A stretch of 64,000 nucleotides of DNA from Hydractinia symbiolongicarpus (Eukaryota > Cnidaria > Hydrozoa > Anthoathecata > Hydractiniidae): positions 35,863,501-35,927,500 of the forward strand of contig NC_079878.1 in assembly GCF_029227915.1 (NCBI RefSeq). The letters run 5' to 3'. Position numbers and translations under genes: made by a program. Numbering within the stretch: position 1 is the stretch's first letter; each line of letters begins with the position of its first letter. Below, one piece after another: positions 13,000-25,931 of the stretch. Under the pieces are notes generated by a model that was not told the origin of the DNA, did no database searches, and saw only the letters and a list, made by a program, of their open reading frames with translations.

Positions 13000-15577
13000 T
13001 AACAAAAGTTCGACGATCTCCCACACGGACGTTCTACCTCTGAGTCTGAGTGATCACGATTGTATTGGTTGCGTAAGAAAAGTTAACCATCAAAAGTTTA
13101 AATCGCGCACCACACGATGTCGAAATTACAACAAATATGACCCTGAAAAATTGAACACAGACATAAATAATCATGATTGGCAACCTATGTATGAAATGAG
13201 TTCCGTGTAAAGTTCCTGGGAATATTTTAAAACAACAGTACATGCTATAATCGACAAGCACGCTCCCGTTATAACCAAAATGGTAAAAGGACGTTCCTGT
13301 CCGTGGTTGAGTGCTGAAATTAAGAAACATATGAACAATCGAGATAAACTCTTGAGAAAGGCACGAAAAACGAAGAAAGCGTCAGATTGGTGTTTGTACA
13401 GACAATTAAATAATCTTTGTAACAACAAAATTCGAGTTGCAAGAAATGGTTATCAAAAAAACTTGTTAGTGGAAAACCGGCATAATCCTCGTAAGTTTTG
13501 GAAAACAATCAAAAGCATATTTCCTGCAGGAAAGTCATCATCTCCAACAAATAGTGATCAGCCGGATGCAGCTGAGAAACTTCTTTACGCTAACAAATTT
13601 TGTCGATACTTTTCAGATTGCGCTAGAAAATTGAAGGACGTCGCTTTTCCATTACGAAACCTTATATGGAGATATACTCCAATAATTTCGACCAGGACTG
13701 ATAAACTCTTTCATTTTCATTACGTCACGAAAGTGTTTGTCGAAAAAGAATTAAAATCTTTGAAGAGAAAGAAAGCCACCGGTGCAGATGACATACCACC
13801 GGGTGTTTTGAAAGATGCTGCTACACTTCTTTCTCAACCATTAGCATTCATTATAAACCTGTCGCTGCGTACCAGTACAATACCGTCGGACTGGAAAATC
13901 GCAAAAGTTACGCCACTTTTTAAGGGAGGAAATTCATCTGAAGAAACAAACTATCGACTTATCTCAGTTCTTCCTATAGTTTCCAAGATTCTAGAACGTG
14001 CTGTTCATCACCAATTAATTGATTATCTGGAATCAAATAACTTACTTTCTCGAAATCAATTTGGGTACCGTCGAAAACGATCAACGGAGATGGTGACTAC
14101 GTTATTAACGGACAACATCAGGAAAGAAGTAGACAGTGGCAATCTAGTTGGTGCAATTTTTGTTGACTTGTCAAAAGCATTTGACACTCTTAGTCATGGA
14201 TTATTACTGTCAAAATTATGTTCTTATGGTATTAAAGGAATTGCTTTGAATTGGTTCTCAGACTACCTCTTCAATAGAAAGCAGTATTGCGTAGTAAACA
14301 ACGTACCATCCGAAGAGAAAAGTATTGTCTGTGGTGTACCACAAGGATCCATCTTAGGACCTATCTTGTTTTTACTTTATTTCAATGACTTTGAAGAGTG
14401 CGTTAAATATTCTGAAGTCATAGAGTTTGCAGATGACACGGTGTTATATTTTGCGAGCAAACGGTTACAAGACATCGAAGACAAGTTCAATTACGATCTC
14501 GAGAAGATAGCCGAATATCTCAAAGATAACGAATTAGTAATAAATCTCAGAAAAGGAAAGACCGAGTCAATGGTATTTGGAACTCAAAAACGACTCTCGA
14601 TGTATTCACGACAAATGAATTTATATTACAATGACGTTCCAATATCTTCAACTACACATTATAAGTATCTTGGTACTGTTTTGGATCCATCTTTGAACAT
14701 GAACGAAAACTTCAACACGATTTACAAAAGAGCTTCGAACAAGCTACGTTTGTTAAGTTCACTCAAAATGGGTCTTACTGCGGATGCTGTTAGAAAGATC
14801 TACACAGCTATTATTTTACCAGGATTATCCTATTGCAGTAACGTTCAGCTCAAATTCAGTGATACTCAAATAAAGAGACTCGAATCCATTGACAATCGTG
14901 CTAGAATTCTGACTCAACAAAATGTTCCTGAGATCAGAAAAGAAATTGAAAAACGAGCTGTGCTGTTTGTTAAAAAATGTTTGGATGGTAATGTCTGTGA
15001 TAACTTTCAAGACTACTTCACTGTGAAGCGTCATCAAAGAACAACAAGAAACAACGGTTTTCTTTTATTTATACCTAAAGTGAAATTAGAATTTGCAAAG
15101 GGAAGCTTCTTTTCAATGGGTGTGAGTTTAGTCAACTCTTTACCCATTGGAATTAGGCAATGTGAAATTTTTGAGGAATTTAAAGCTTTGTGTCAAGCAC
15201 ATTTTGTTTGATAAGTGTATTTGTGAGTGTGTTTTCCATACAGCCTGGTTTAGCTTTTGACACAATCTTTTTGAGTTTTGTGTTAACATTCTTTTTCAAC
15301 TGAGGACTCTATATAGTGCACCGTTTTGTGACAGTTTCTTAGTTTGTTTCCCTGTTTTTCTCCATATAGTCTTTCTCTCTTTTTGTCTCTCATTTTATTC
15401 CGTACAAATATACATAATCTTCACATTACATATTTACTTTCTATCTATTGTATATAACCATTTTAAATGAATATTAATATTTTTAACATTTTATTTTCAG
15501 GACGCATATTTATAACAGTGTTTTATATACTGACATGCAAATCCTGTATAAACATTCGTTAAATAATAATAAATAAT
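13000..15577 (+). mobile_element. 5'-truncated non-LTR retrotransposon (L2/CR1-like)
   Basis: The segment begins inside the end of an endonuclease domain (LSLSDHDCIGCVRK), continues into reverse transcriptase, and ends with a ~370 bp 3' UTR and an A/T-rich tail of TAATAA-type repeats at 15,560-15,577. It sits within the Polinton end fragment: the sequence is uninterrupted in the right arm (41,090-41,110). The 5' junction carries TATCACCTAC twice (12,974 and 12,990). Only a few bases, if any, are duplicated at the target, as is usual for this clade. Confidence 0.85.
13280..15211 (+). CDS. non-LTR retrotransposon reverse transcriptase (ORF2 remnant, 643 aa)
   Basis: A long open frame encodes the linker and reverse transcriptase of an L2/CR1/Jockey-like element. 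Visible motifs in order: KKATGADDIP (near residue 163), the region around NYRLISVLP (usually NYRPISVLP), LIDYLESNNLLSRNQFGYR, FVDLSKAFDTLSH with the first catalytic Asp, GVPQGSILGPILFLLYFNDF, and the FADD catalytic box. The thumb and C-terminal region follow and end in TGA. The frame extends upstream in phase to about 13,001 with endonuclease C-terminal sequence but meets TAA at 13,208-13,210, so ATG 13,280 is only the start of the open part. It would copy its own RNA at the target site. The missing endonuclease makes it non-autonomous. Confidence 0.9.
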   Translation: MVKGRSCPWLSAEIKKHMNNRDKLLRKARKTKKASDWCLYRQLNNLCNNKIRVARNGYQKNLLVENRHNPRKFWKTIKSIFPAGKSSSPTNSDQPDAAEKLLYANKFCRYFSDCARKLKDVAFPLRNLIWRYTPIISTRTDKLFHFHYVTKVFVEKELKSLKRKKATGADDIPPGVLKDAATLLSQPLAFIINLSLRTSTIPSDWKIAKVTPLFKGGNSSEETNYRLISVLPIVSKILERAVHHQLIDYLESNNLLSRNQFGYRRKRSTEMVTTLLTDNIRKEVDSGNLVGAIFVDLSKAFDTLSHGLLLSKLCSYGIKGIALNWFSDYLFNRKQYCVVNNVPSEEKSIVCGVPQGSILGPILFLLYFNDFEECVKYSEVIEFADDTVLYFASKRLQDIEDKFNYDLEKIAEYLKDNELVINLRKGKTESMVFGTQKRLSMYSRQMNLYYNDVPISSTTHYKYLGTVLDPSLNMNENFNTIYKRASNKLRLLSSLKMGLTADAVRKIYTAIILPGLSYCSNVQLKFSDTQIKRLESIDNRARILTQQNVPEIRKEIEKRAVLFVKKCLDGNVCDNFQDYFTVKRHQRTTRNNGFLLFIPKVKLEFAKGSFFSMGVSLVNSLPIGIRQCEIFEEFKALCQAHFV

Positions 15578-15590
15578 ACAACGGCGGGTG

Positions 15591-18500
15591 GTGTAACTGC
15601 AAAGTTCCAGCATTCATGCCAAAGTAAGAAGTGTGTTAATTCTTGGAGTCCAATTGTCTCATTTACCACATTAATAAGGTCAAAGTCCGAATTAAGTTCA
15701 ATTAGGTCCCACGGTCAATCGTTTCACTGTTAAAAGCAATGCAAGCTAGTAAAATCGGACAATCATCGCTAAATACATGTTGGTACCAATTGGTGACGCA
15801 ACTGTTGTAACTCAAACGGTCTGATACCTAAGAAAATCAATGAAGTGTAGTTTATGAAAATGTCTCTATTTCTTCAGTGGGCGCTAATGGCTAGGATTAG
15901 TCCCGCAGCAAAAATTGACTTAATGATGTCAATTCATAAATAAAGAGCAAACAAAGCGTGCAGTGTAACTACTCAGTTGGAGCAATCATGCCAAAGCAAC
16001 AAGAATGTTAATTCTTTGAGTACAACTATCTCATTTACCACATTCATAAGGTCAAAGTCCAAAATAAGTTCAATTAGGTGCCACCGTCAATCGTTTCACT
16101 GTTAAAGGTTATGCAACCTAGTAATATTGGAAAAATATTGCTAAGCACATGTTGGTACCAATTGGTGGGGCAACCGTTGTTTCTCAAACGGACTCATACT
16201 GTTAGAAATTCAATGAAATGTAGTTTTTCAAACAGTCTCAAATTTCTTTTGTACGTGCTAATGGCGTTGATTAGTCCTGCAGGAAAAAACAACTTATTTA
16301 TCTCAATTTGTTAATAAAGAGCTAATACAGAGCGCAGTGTAACTCCTGAGTTCCAGCAATCATGCAAAAGTAAGGATAATGTTAATTCTTGGAGTCCAAT
16401 TGTCTCATTTATCACATTTATAAGGTCAAACTCCATTTTTAGTTCAATTAGGTGCCACCGTCAATCGTTTCACTGTTAAAGCTTATGCAACCTAGTAATA
16501 TTGGAAAAATATCGCTAAATACATGTTGGTACCAATTGGTGACGCAACAGTTGTAAATCAAACGGACTGATTCGGGCAGAACGTCAATGAAATGTAGTCT
16601 TTGAAACAGTCCCTATTTCTTAAGAGCACGCTAATGGCTAGGATTAGTCCCGCAGTAAAAATTGACTTATTGATCTCAATTTGTTAATAAAGAGCTAACA
16701 CAGCATCCAGTGTAACTGCGGAGTTGCGGCAATCATGCCAAAGCAACAAGAATGTTAATTCTCTGAGTACAACTGTGTCATTTACCACATTCATAAGGTC
16801 AAAGTCAAAAATCAGTTTAATTATGTGCCACCGTCAATCGTTTCACTGTTAAAGGTTATGCAAACTAGTAATATCGCAAAAACATCGATAAATACATGTT
16901 GGTACCGATTGGTGGCCCAAATGTTGTAACTCAAACGGACTGACACCGTCAGAACGTCAATGAAATGTAGTCTTTGAAACATTCTCTATTTCTTAAGCGC
17001 ACGCTAATGGCTAGGATTAGTCCCGCAGTAAAGAATGACTTATTGTTCTCAACTTGTAAAAGTCAGCTAACACAGCGTCCAGCGTAACTGCGCAGTTCCA
17101 GCAATCATGCCAAAGTAAGAAGAATGTTAGTTCTTGGAGTCCAATTGTCTCACTTACCATTTGTAATCTCAAAGTCCAAAATCAGTTCAATTAGTTCCAA
17201 CGGTCAATCGTTTTACTGTTAAAAGCAATGCAACCTGATGCGATTGGAAAATATATTTAAATACATGCTGTTACCAATTGGTGACACAACTGTTGCAAAT
17301 CAAACGGACTGATACCTTAGAAAGTCAATGAAGTGTAGTTATGAAACTGTCTCTATTTCTTCAGTGCGCGCTAATGGCTAGGATTAGTCCCGCAGTAAAA
17401 CTTGACTTATTGATCTCAATTTCTTAATAAAGAGCTAACACAGCATCCAGTGTAACTGCAAAGTTCCAGCATTCATGCCAAGGTAAGAAGTGTGTTAATT
17501 CTTGGAGTCCAATTGTCTCATTTACCACATTAATAAGGTCAAAGTCCGAATTAAGTTCAATTAGGTCCCACGGTCAATCGTTTCACTGTTAAAAGCAATG
17601 CAGGCTAGTAAAATCGGACAATCATCGCTAAATACATGTTGGTACCAATTGGTGACCCAACTGTTGTAACTCAAACGGTCTTATACCTAAGAAAATCAAT
17701 GAAGTGTAGTTTATGAAAATGTCTCTATTTCTTCAGTGGGCGCTAATGGCTAGGATTAGTCCCGCAGTAAAAATTGACTTAATGATGTCAATTCATAAAT
17801 AAAGAGCAAACAAAGCGTGCAGTGTAACTACTCAGTTGGAGCAATCATGCCAAAGCAACAAGAATGTTAATTCTTTGAGTACAACTATCTAATTTACCAC
17901 ATTCATAAGGTCAAAGTCCAAAATAAGTTCAATTAGGTGCCACCGTCAATCGTTTCACTGTTAAAGGTTATGTAACCTAGTAATATTGGAAAAATATTGC
18001 TAAGCACATGTTGGTACCAAGTGGTGGGGCAACCGTTGTTTCTCAAACGGACTCATACTGTTAGAAATTCAATGAAATGTAGTTTTTCAAATAGTCTTAA
18101 ATTTCTTTTGTACGTGCTAATGGCGTTGATTAGTTCTGCAGGAAAAAACAACTTATTTATCTCAATTTGTTAATAAAGAGCTAACACAGAGCGCAGTGTA
18201 ACTCCTGAGTTCCAGCAATCATGCAAAAGTAAGGATAATGTTAATTCTTGGAGTCCAATTGTCTCATTTATCACATTTATAAGGTCAAACTCCATTTTTA
18301 GTTCAATTAGGACCCACGGTCAATCGTTTCACAGTTAAAAGCAATGCAGCCTAGTAGTATTGGAAAAATATCGCTAAATACATGTTGGTACCAATTGGTG
18401 ACGTAACAGTTGTAAATCAAACGGACTGATTCCGGCAGAACGTCAATGAAATGTAGTCTTTGAAACAGTCTCTATTTCTTAAGAGCACGCTAATGGCTAG

Positions 18501-21500
18501 GATTAGTCCCGCAGTAAAAATTGACTTATTGATCTCAATTTATTAATAAAGAGCTAACACAGCATTCAGTGTAACTGCGGAATTGCGGCAATCATGCCAA
18601 AGCAACAAGAATGTTAATTCTCTGAGTACAACTGTGTCATTTACCACATTCATAAGGTCAAAGTTAAAAATCAGTTTAATTATGTGCCACCGTCAATCGT
18701 TTCACTGTTAAAGGTTATGCAAACTAGTAATATCGCAAAAACATCGATAAATACATGTTGGTACCGATTGGTGGCCCAAATGTTGTAACTCAAACGGACT
18801 GACACCGTCAGAACGTCAATGAAATGTAGTCTTTGAAACATTCTCTATTTCTTAAGCGCACGCTAATGGCTAGGATTAGTCCCGCAGTAAAGAATGACTT
18901 ATTGTTCTCAACTTGTAAAAGTCAGCTAACACAGCGTCCAGCGTAACTGCGCAGTTCCAGCAATCATGCCAAAGTAAGAAGAATGTTAGTTCTTGGAGTC
19001 CAATTGTCTCACTTACCATTTGTAATCTCAAAGTCCAAAATCAGTTCAATTAGGTCCAACGGCCAATCGTTTCACTGTTAAAAGCAATGCAAACTAATAA
19101 GATTGGTAAATATCTTTAAATACATGTTGCTACCAATTGGTGACACAACTGTTGCAACTCAAACGGACTGATACCTAAGAAAGTCAATGAAGTGTAGTTT
19201 ATGAAAATGTCTCTATTTCTTCAGTGCGCGCTAATGGCTAGGATTAGTCCCGCAGTAAAAATTGACTTATTGATCTCAATTTGTTAATAAAGAGCTAACA
19301 CAGCATCCAGTGTAACTGCGGAGTTCCGGCAATCATGCCAAAGTAAAAAGAATGTTAGTTCTTGGAGTCCAATTGTCTCACTTACCATTTGTAATCTCAA
19401 AGTCCAAAATCAGTTCAATTAGGTCCAACGGCCAATCGTTTCACTGTTAAAAGCAATGCAACCTAATAAGATTGGAAAATATATTTTTAAATACATGTTG
19501 GTACCAATTGGTTACACAACTGTTGCAACTCAAACGGACTGATACCTAAGAAAATCAATGAAGTGTAGTTTATGAAAATGTCTCTATTTCTTCAGTGCGC
19601 GCTAATGGCTAGGATTAGTCCCGCAGTAAAAATTGACTTATTGATCTCAATTTGTTAATAAAGAGCTAACACAGCATCCAGTGTAACTGCGGAGTTCCGG
19701 TAATCATGCCAAAGTAAAAAGAATGTTAGTTCTTGGAGTCCAATTGTCTCACTTACCATTTGTAATCTCAAAGTCCAAAGTCAGTTCAATTAGGTCCAAC
19801 GACCAATCGTTTCACTCTTAAAAGCAATGCAACCTAATGAGATTGGAAAATATATTTTTAAATACATGTTGGTACCAATTGGTTACACAACTGTTGCAAC
19901 TCAAACGGACTGATACCTAAGAAAATCAATGAAGTGTAGTTTGTGAAAATGTCTCTATTTCTTCAGTGGGCGCTAATGGCTAGGATTAGTCCGCAGTAAA
20001 AATTGACTTAATGATGTCAATTCGTAAATAAAGAGCAAACAAAGCGTGCAGTGTAACTACTCAGTTGCAGCAATCATGCCAAAGCAACAAGAATGTTAAT
20101 TCTTTGAGTACAACTATCTCATTTACCACATTCATAAGGTCAAAGTCCAAAATAAGTTCAATTAGGTGCCACTGTCAATCGTTTCACTGTTAAAGGTTAT
20201 GCAACCTAGTAATATTGGAAAAATATTGCTAAGCACATGTTGGTACCAATTGGTGGGGCAACCGTTGTTTCTCAAACGGACTGATGCCGTCAGAAAGTCA
20301 ATGAAATGTGGTTTATGAGACTGTCTCTATATCTTCAGCGCGCGCTAACGGCTAGGATAGTCCCACAGTAAGATTGAATCATTGATCTAAATTTGTAAAT
20401 AAAGAGCTAACACAGGGTCCAGTGCAACTGCCGAGTTCCAGCATTCCTGCCAAAGTAAGAAATGGGATAAGTCTTGGAGTCCAATTGTCTCATTTACCAC
20501 ATTTATAAGGTCAAAGTCCAAAATAAGTTCAATTAGGTCCCACGGTCAATCGTTTCACTGTTAAAAGCAAACCGTTGCAACTCAAACGCAGTGATGCCGG
20601 CAGAAAGTCAATGAAATGTAGTTTTTGAAACTGTCTCTATTTCTTCAACGCGCGCTAATGGCTAGGATTAGTCCCGCAGTGAAAAATGACTTATTGACTA
20701 CAACTTGTAAATAAAGAAGTAACACAGCGTCCAGTGTAACTGCCGAGTTTCACCATTCATGCCAAAATAAGAAGAATGTTAGTCTTTTGAGTCCATTTGT
20801 CTCATTTACCACTGATAATGTCAAAGTTCAAAGACAGTTCAATTAGCTCCCATGGTCAATCATTTCACTGTTAAGAGCAATGCAACCTAGTAAGACCGGA
20901 AAAATATTGCAAAATACATGTTGGTACCAATTGCTGACGCAACCGTTGCAAGTCAAACGGAGTGATACCGTCAGAAAGTCAATGAAATGTAGTCTTTGAA
21001 ACAGTCTCTATTTCTTAAGTGCACGCTAATGGATAGAATTAGTCCCACAGTAAGGATGAATCATTGATCTAAATTTGTAAATAAAGTGCTAACACAGCGC
21101 GCAGTGCAATTACTGAGTTCCAGCAATCACGCCAAAGTAAGAAGAATGTTAATTCTTGGAGTCCAATTGTCTCATTTATCACATTTATAAGGTCAAAGTC
21201 CAATTTTAGTTCAAATAGGACCCACGGTCAATCGTTTCACTGTTAAAAGCAATGCAGCCTACTAATATTGGAAAAATGTCTCTAAATACATGTTGGCACC
21301 AATAGGTGACGCAGCAGTTGTAATTCAAACGGACTGATGCCGGCAGAATGTCAATGAAATGTGGTTTTGAAACTGTTTCTATTTCTACAGTGCGCGCTAA
21401 TGGCTAGGATTAGTCCCGCAGTAAAAAATGACTTATTGTTCTCAACTTGTAAAAATCAGCTAGCACAGCGTTCAGCGAAACTGCGCAGTTCCAGCAATCA

Positions 21501-24111
21501 TGCCAAAGTAAGAAGAATGTTAGTTCTTGGAGTGCAATTGTCTGACTTACCATTTGTAATCTCAAAGTCCAAAATCAGTTCAATTAGTTCCAACGGTCAA
21601 TCGTTTTACTGTTAAAAGCAATGTAACCTAGTAATATCGGAAAAACATCGCTAAATACATGTTGGTACCGATTGGTGACGCAAATATTGTAACTCAAACG
21701 GACTGACACCGTCAGAAAGTCAATGAAATGTAGTCTTTGAAACAGTCTCTATATCTTAAGCGCACGCTAATGGCTAGGATTAGTCCTGCAGTAAAGTATG
21801 ACTCATTGATTTAAAATTTTAAGTAAAGAGCTAAGACAGCGCGAAGTGTAACTAGTGAGTACCAGCAATCATGCCAAAGCAACAAGAATGTTAATTCTTG
21901 AAGTCCAATTCTCTCATTTACCATATTCCTAAGGTCAAAGTCCAAAATTAGTTCAATTGGGTCCCACGGTCAATCGTTTCACTGATAAAAGCAATGCAAC
22001 CTAGTAATAACAGAAAAGTATTGCTAAGTACATGTTGGTATCAACTGGTGAGGCAACCGTTGTAACTCAAACGGACTGATACCGTCAGAAATTCAATGAA
22101 ATGTAGCTTTTGAGACTGTCTCAATTTTTTCAGCGCGCGCTAACGGCCAGGAATTGTCCCACAGTAAAAAAGAAACATTGATCTAAATTTGAAAATAAAG
22201 AGCTAACACAGAGCGCAGTGTAACTACTGAGTCCCAGCAATCATGCCAAAGCAACAAGAATGTTAATTCTTGGAGTCCACTTGTCTCATTTTCCACATTT
22301 ATAAGGTCAAATTCCAAGGTCGGTTTAATTAGGTCCCACGGTCAATAATTTCACTGTTAAAGGCATTGCAACCGAGTAATAATGGAAAAATACTGCTAAA
22401 TACATGTTGGTACGAATATGTGACGCAACCATTGCATCTCAAACGGACTCATACCGTTAGAAATTTAATGAAATGTAGTTTTTGAAACTTTCTCAATTTC
22501 TTTGGCGCGTGCTGACGGCTAAGATTAGTCCAACAGTAAGAATGATTCATTGACCTAAAGTTGTAAATAAAGAGCTAACACAGCGCGCAGTGTAACTACT
22601 GAGTTCGAGCAATCATGCCAAAGTAAGAAGAATGTCAATTCTTGGAGTCAACTTGTCTCATTTACCACATTTATAAGTTCAAAATCCAAAATCGATTCAA
22701 TTAGGTCCCACGGTCAATCATTTCACTGTTAAAGGCATTGCAACCGAGTAATAACAGAATAATATTGCAAAATACATGTTGGTACCAATTGGTAAGGCGA
22801 CCGTGGTAACGCAAATGGACTGATACCAGCAAAAAGTCAATGAAATGCAGTTTCTGAAACTGTCTCTGTTTCTTTAGCGCACCCTAATGGCTAGGATTTA
22901 TCACGCAGTAAGAATGGCTTATTGATCTCAATCTGTAAATAAAGAGCTACCCAGCGCGCAGTGTAACTACTGAGTTCCAGCAATCATGCCAAAGTAAGAA
23001 GAATGTTAATTCTTGAAGTCCAATTCTCTCATTTACCACATTTAAATGTTCAAAGTCCAAGATAAGTTCAATTAGGTCCCAGGGTCAATCATTTCACTGT
23101 TAAAAGCAATGCAACCTAGTAATATTGAAACAATATCGCTTAATACATGTTGGTACCAATTGGTGATGTAACCGTTGTAACTCAAACGGTGCGATACCGG
23201 CAGAAACGGGTAGGATTAGTCCCGCAGTAAAAAATGATTTATTTATTTCAATTTGCAAATTAGGAGGTAACACTGCGCGCAGTGTAACTAGTGAGTACCA
23301 GCAATCATGCCAAAGCAACAAGAATGTTAATTCTTGAAGTCCAATTCTCTCATTTACCACATTCCTAAGGTCAAACTTCAAAATCAGTTCAATTAGGTCG
23401 CACGGTCAATCGTTTCATTGCTAAAGGAGATGCAACTTAGTAATATCGGAAAAATATCCCTAAATACATGTTGCTACAAATATGCGACGCCATCGTTTTA
23501 ACTAAACCGGACTTATACCGTTAGAAAAACAATGAAATGTAGTTTTTGAAACTGTCTCAATTTCTTCAGCGCGTGCTATCGGCCAGGATTAATCCAACAG
23601 TAAGAAGGACTCATTGATCTAAATTTGAAAATAAAGAGCGAACACAGTGTCCGGTGTAAATGCGGAGTTGCAGCATTCATGCCAAAGTAAGAAGTATGTA
23701 AATTCTTGGAGTCCACTTGTCTCACTTACCACATTTATAAGGTCAAAGCCCAGAATCAGTTCAATTAGGTCCCACTGTCAATCGTTTCATTGCTGAAAGC
23801 GATGCAAGCTAGTAATATCAGAAAAATATCGCTAAATACATGTTGGTACGAATATGTGACGCAACCGTTGCAACCTAAAGGGACTGATACCGTTAGAAAG
23901 TCAATGAAATGTAGTTTTTGATACTGTCTCAATTTCTTTAGCGCACCCTAATGCCTAGGATTAGTCCCCCCACTAAGAAGGAGTTATTGATCTCAATTTG
24001 TGAATAAAGAGCCAACACAGCGCGCAGTGTAACTACTGAGTTCGATCAATCATGCCAAAGTAAGAAGAATGTTAATTCTTGGAGTCCATTTGTCTCATTT
24101 ACCACATTTAT
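15591..24111. repeat. ~372 bp satellite array, block 2 (about 23 monomers)
   Basis: This is the same satellite family as block 1. The first monomers match those beginning at 4464 (offset 11,127) and the last ones match the end of block 1 (offset 13,674), so block 2 is a duplicate that has since gained roughly 2.5 kb of monomers. It starts at a Polinton/satellite junction sharing GTGTAA and ends at AAGTTT against the next Polinton end. No genes are seen. Confidence 0.95.
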
Positions 24112-24346
24112 AAGTTTAAGTATGACTAACCATGAAATAGTGACACATGGAAAACAAAAAAACAAACAAACAAGTATAACATAAATTAGGTCAAGTGTTA
24201 AGGCATATCTATTTACGTTGAACAATTATAATACGTGGTTACCTGTATTTCCAAGTTGCTGATATTGTGACACTGGAATATAACTTGTGAAATGTATCGT
24301 TCATCATTGGGCTTAACATTGCATACCTGGGTTAAAGTCGCACTCT

Positions 24347-24481
24347 ATGAAAACTGTCGAAGAATTTCTCGAAGAATCTTTCACGAACTTAAACCTCAAT
24401 ACTGGTGAAGAAGATGAAGATTATATATTGCATGAAACTTACTATAACAAAGCACCTGGACCAACTGCGCCTGGCCTCTGA
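24347..24481 (+). CDS. small conserved acidic protein of the Polinton end, copy 2 (44 aa)
   Basis: Same 44-residue frame as at 10,673, including the GEEDEDY acidic run and the NKAPGPTAPG tail, with the same early stop. Function is unknown. Confidence 0.45.
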   Translation: MKTVEEFLEESFTNLNLNTGEEDEDYILHETYYNKAPGPTAPGL

Positions 24482-24975
24482 AATTTTGATTTCAAGTTTA
24501 AATAAATCAAATTTAGGTATTGGAATTTTGGTTAAGGCTGTTAGAGAAAAACGTTTTTCTTACTAAGAGTGCATTACGCACTGCTATATGATTTTGATCG
24601 TCTGTCAAAAAACTAAGTCAGTGTATTTCTGATTTATTTTCTCTATTTAGTGTTGTGGGAATGTACCAACATTGAAACAATTTTCAACAGCTGTTACAAT
24701 CCTTAAAGCAGAGCAAATCAGTTTAGAGTGTACAGATGCTGGGTTTTTCCAGCATAATGGCATCTATAACAATATCAAATTCTACGCAAGGTGGCAATAT
24801 TTTTTGTTATCAATTTTGTTCTAAAAGTCTTAACCCGAAATATCTGATCTTATGATAAAAATTTTCTTATAACAAATATGTGTAAAGTTTCAGAAATGTG
24901 TAGCTACTTAGTTTATAAATAATATGTTTTAGTCCAATGAGTATCCAGATCAGTTGAAACGTCCTAACCATCATC

Positions 24976-25086
24976 TCAGTTATTCTCAAAGAAGTCTTTT
25001 TTTGTGTACTGCTCAGCAACATGTTTAATCTGAATTTGCTGCTTCTGGTTTCTGCGTATATCTATTTGACGTCCATTGCTGTACAT
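24976..25086 (-). CDS. small basic ORF in the terminal repeat, copy 2 (36 aa), uncertain
   Basis: Second copy of the frame at 11,302-11,412, with the same start and stop. Coding status is unproven. Confidence 0.2.
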   Translation of the reverse strand: MYSNGRQIDIRRNQKQQIQIKHVAEQYTKKDFFENN

Positions 25087-25486
25087 CTTTAAGCTAATTT
25101 AGAAACTAGGGCTCTTGTAGTCGAAAAACGGCGCTATAATTGCACCTATAATCATGGCAGCAGTAATTGTCGCCAAACTTAACCATCCGTGACTATATCC
25201 TTACCTTGCCACTAAAGACACTTATACAGAACACCGCCAACACATCCCACAAACTTATCGAAAACAAACAACCAAGCTAATCTCAACAATATTATAACCA
25301 TTGAATACAATTAAAGCGATAAAAATATCATAACGAACAGCAGCAGCAACAGTTTGTTTGTTTGCCTGTTTATTTGTTTGTTTTCTACTGTATATAAACA
25401 GATTGTTTGCGGTACAAACGAAGCGCTAGTTTAAAATCAACATTAAAACTCGACTTTATTCTTAATTTAGTAAGTATCACTAATTC

Positions 25487-25931
25487 CAAAGGGGCTGTAT
25501 TCAAACTGTGCATCCAGATACGATGATGGATCCTCCCTTACCATGTCATTTAATTTTGGTTATCATCCTGAATGGCTGGAAAAATATAAGTGTATCCTAG
25601 CCAGGATACAGCAATCGTATGGTAGTGAGTTCGTCACCTCATCAGTTAAGAACGGTAGATACCTGAACACAAAAATTAAAGAATGGGATGGTAAAATAAA
25701 CACGTATTTCTACAATCTTCAATTACCTATGCGACAGCCATGTGAATGTATCTGTATACTAAAAATATCCAGCATTTATCAACAGGGGTCTTGCTTGAGG
25801 AGTGTAAATATAAGTCCGTTGAACAATCCAGGACACGACATCTTATTGATTTAGATAACCACTAGGAACCATTCATTGTGGTATAGTAAAAACTCGGTAG
25901 ATTATTGTATATTAATGTTGTATACAAAATA
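25487..25931 (+). pseudogene. Polinton accessory protein, left-arm copy (5' deleted)
   Basis: The open part (from ATG 25,543) reads HPEWLEKYKCILARIQQ and later INTYFYNLQLPMRQPCECI and LKISSIYQQGSC. Similar sequences accompany cnidarian Polintons; function is unknown. The gene begins at the 25,486/25,487 deletion junction, so its N-terminal half, still partly visible in the right arm up to about 41,046, is missing. The left copy ends early in TAG compared with the right-arm copy. Its 3' end overlaps the 3' end of the convergent membrane-protein gene by about 30 bases. Confidence 0.5.

Larger units (their letters stand above)
24118..25486 (+). repeat. Polinton terminal inverted repeat, left copy
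   Basis: It pairs with 42,265-43,630 in reverse complement and with 10,444-11,812 in direct orientation. It ends at TAATTC, after which the left arm jumps to sequence equivalent to 40,853, having lost ~1.4 kb that both other copies retain. It carries the small acidic ORF and the TATATAAA motif. Confidence 0.85.

Noticed and set aside
1-24111. CRISPR-like regular repeats.
   Set aside because: The repeated unit is ~372 bp with no unique spacers, in eukaryotic DNA; it is satellite.
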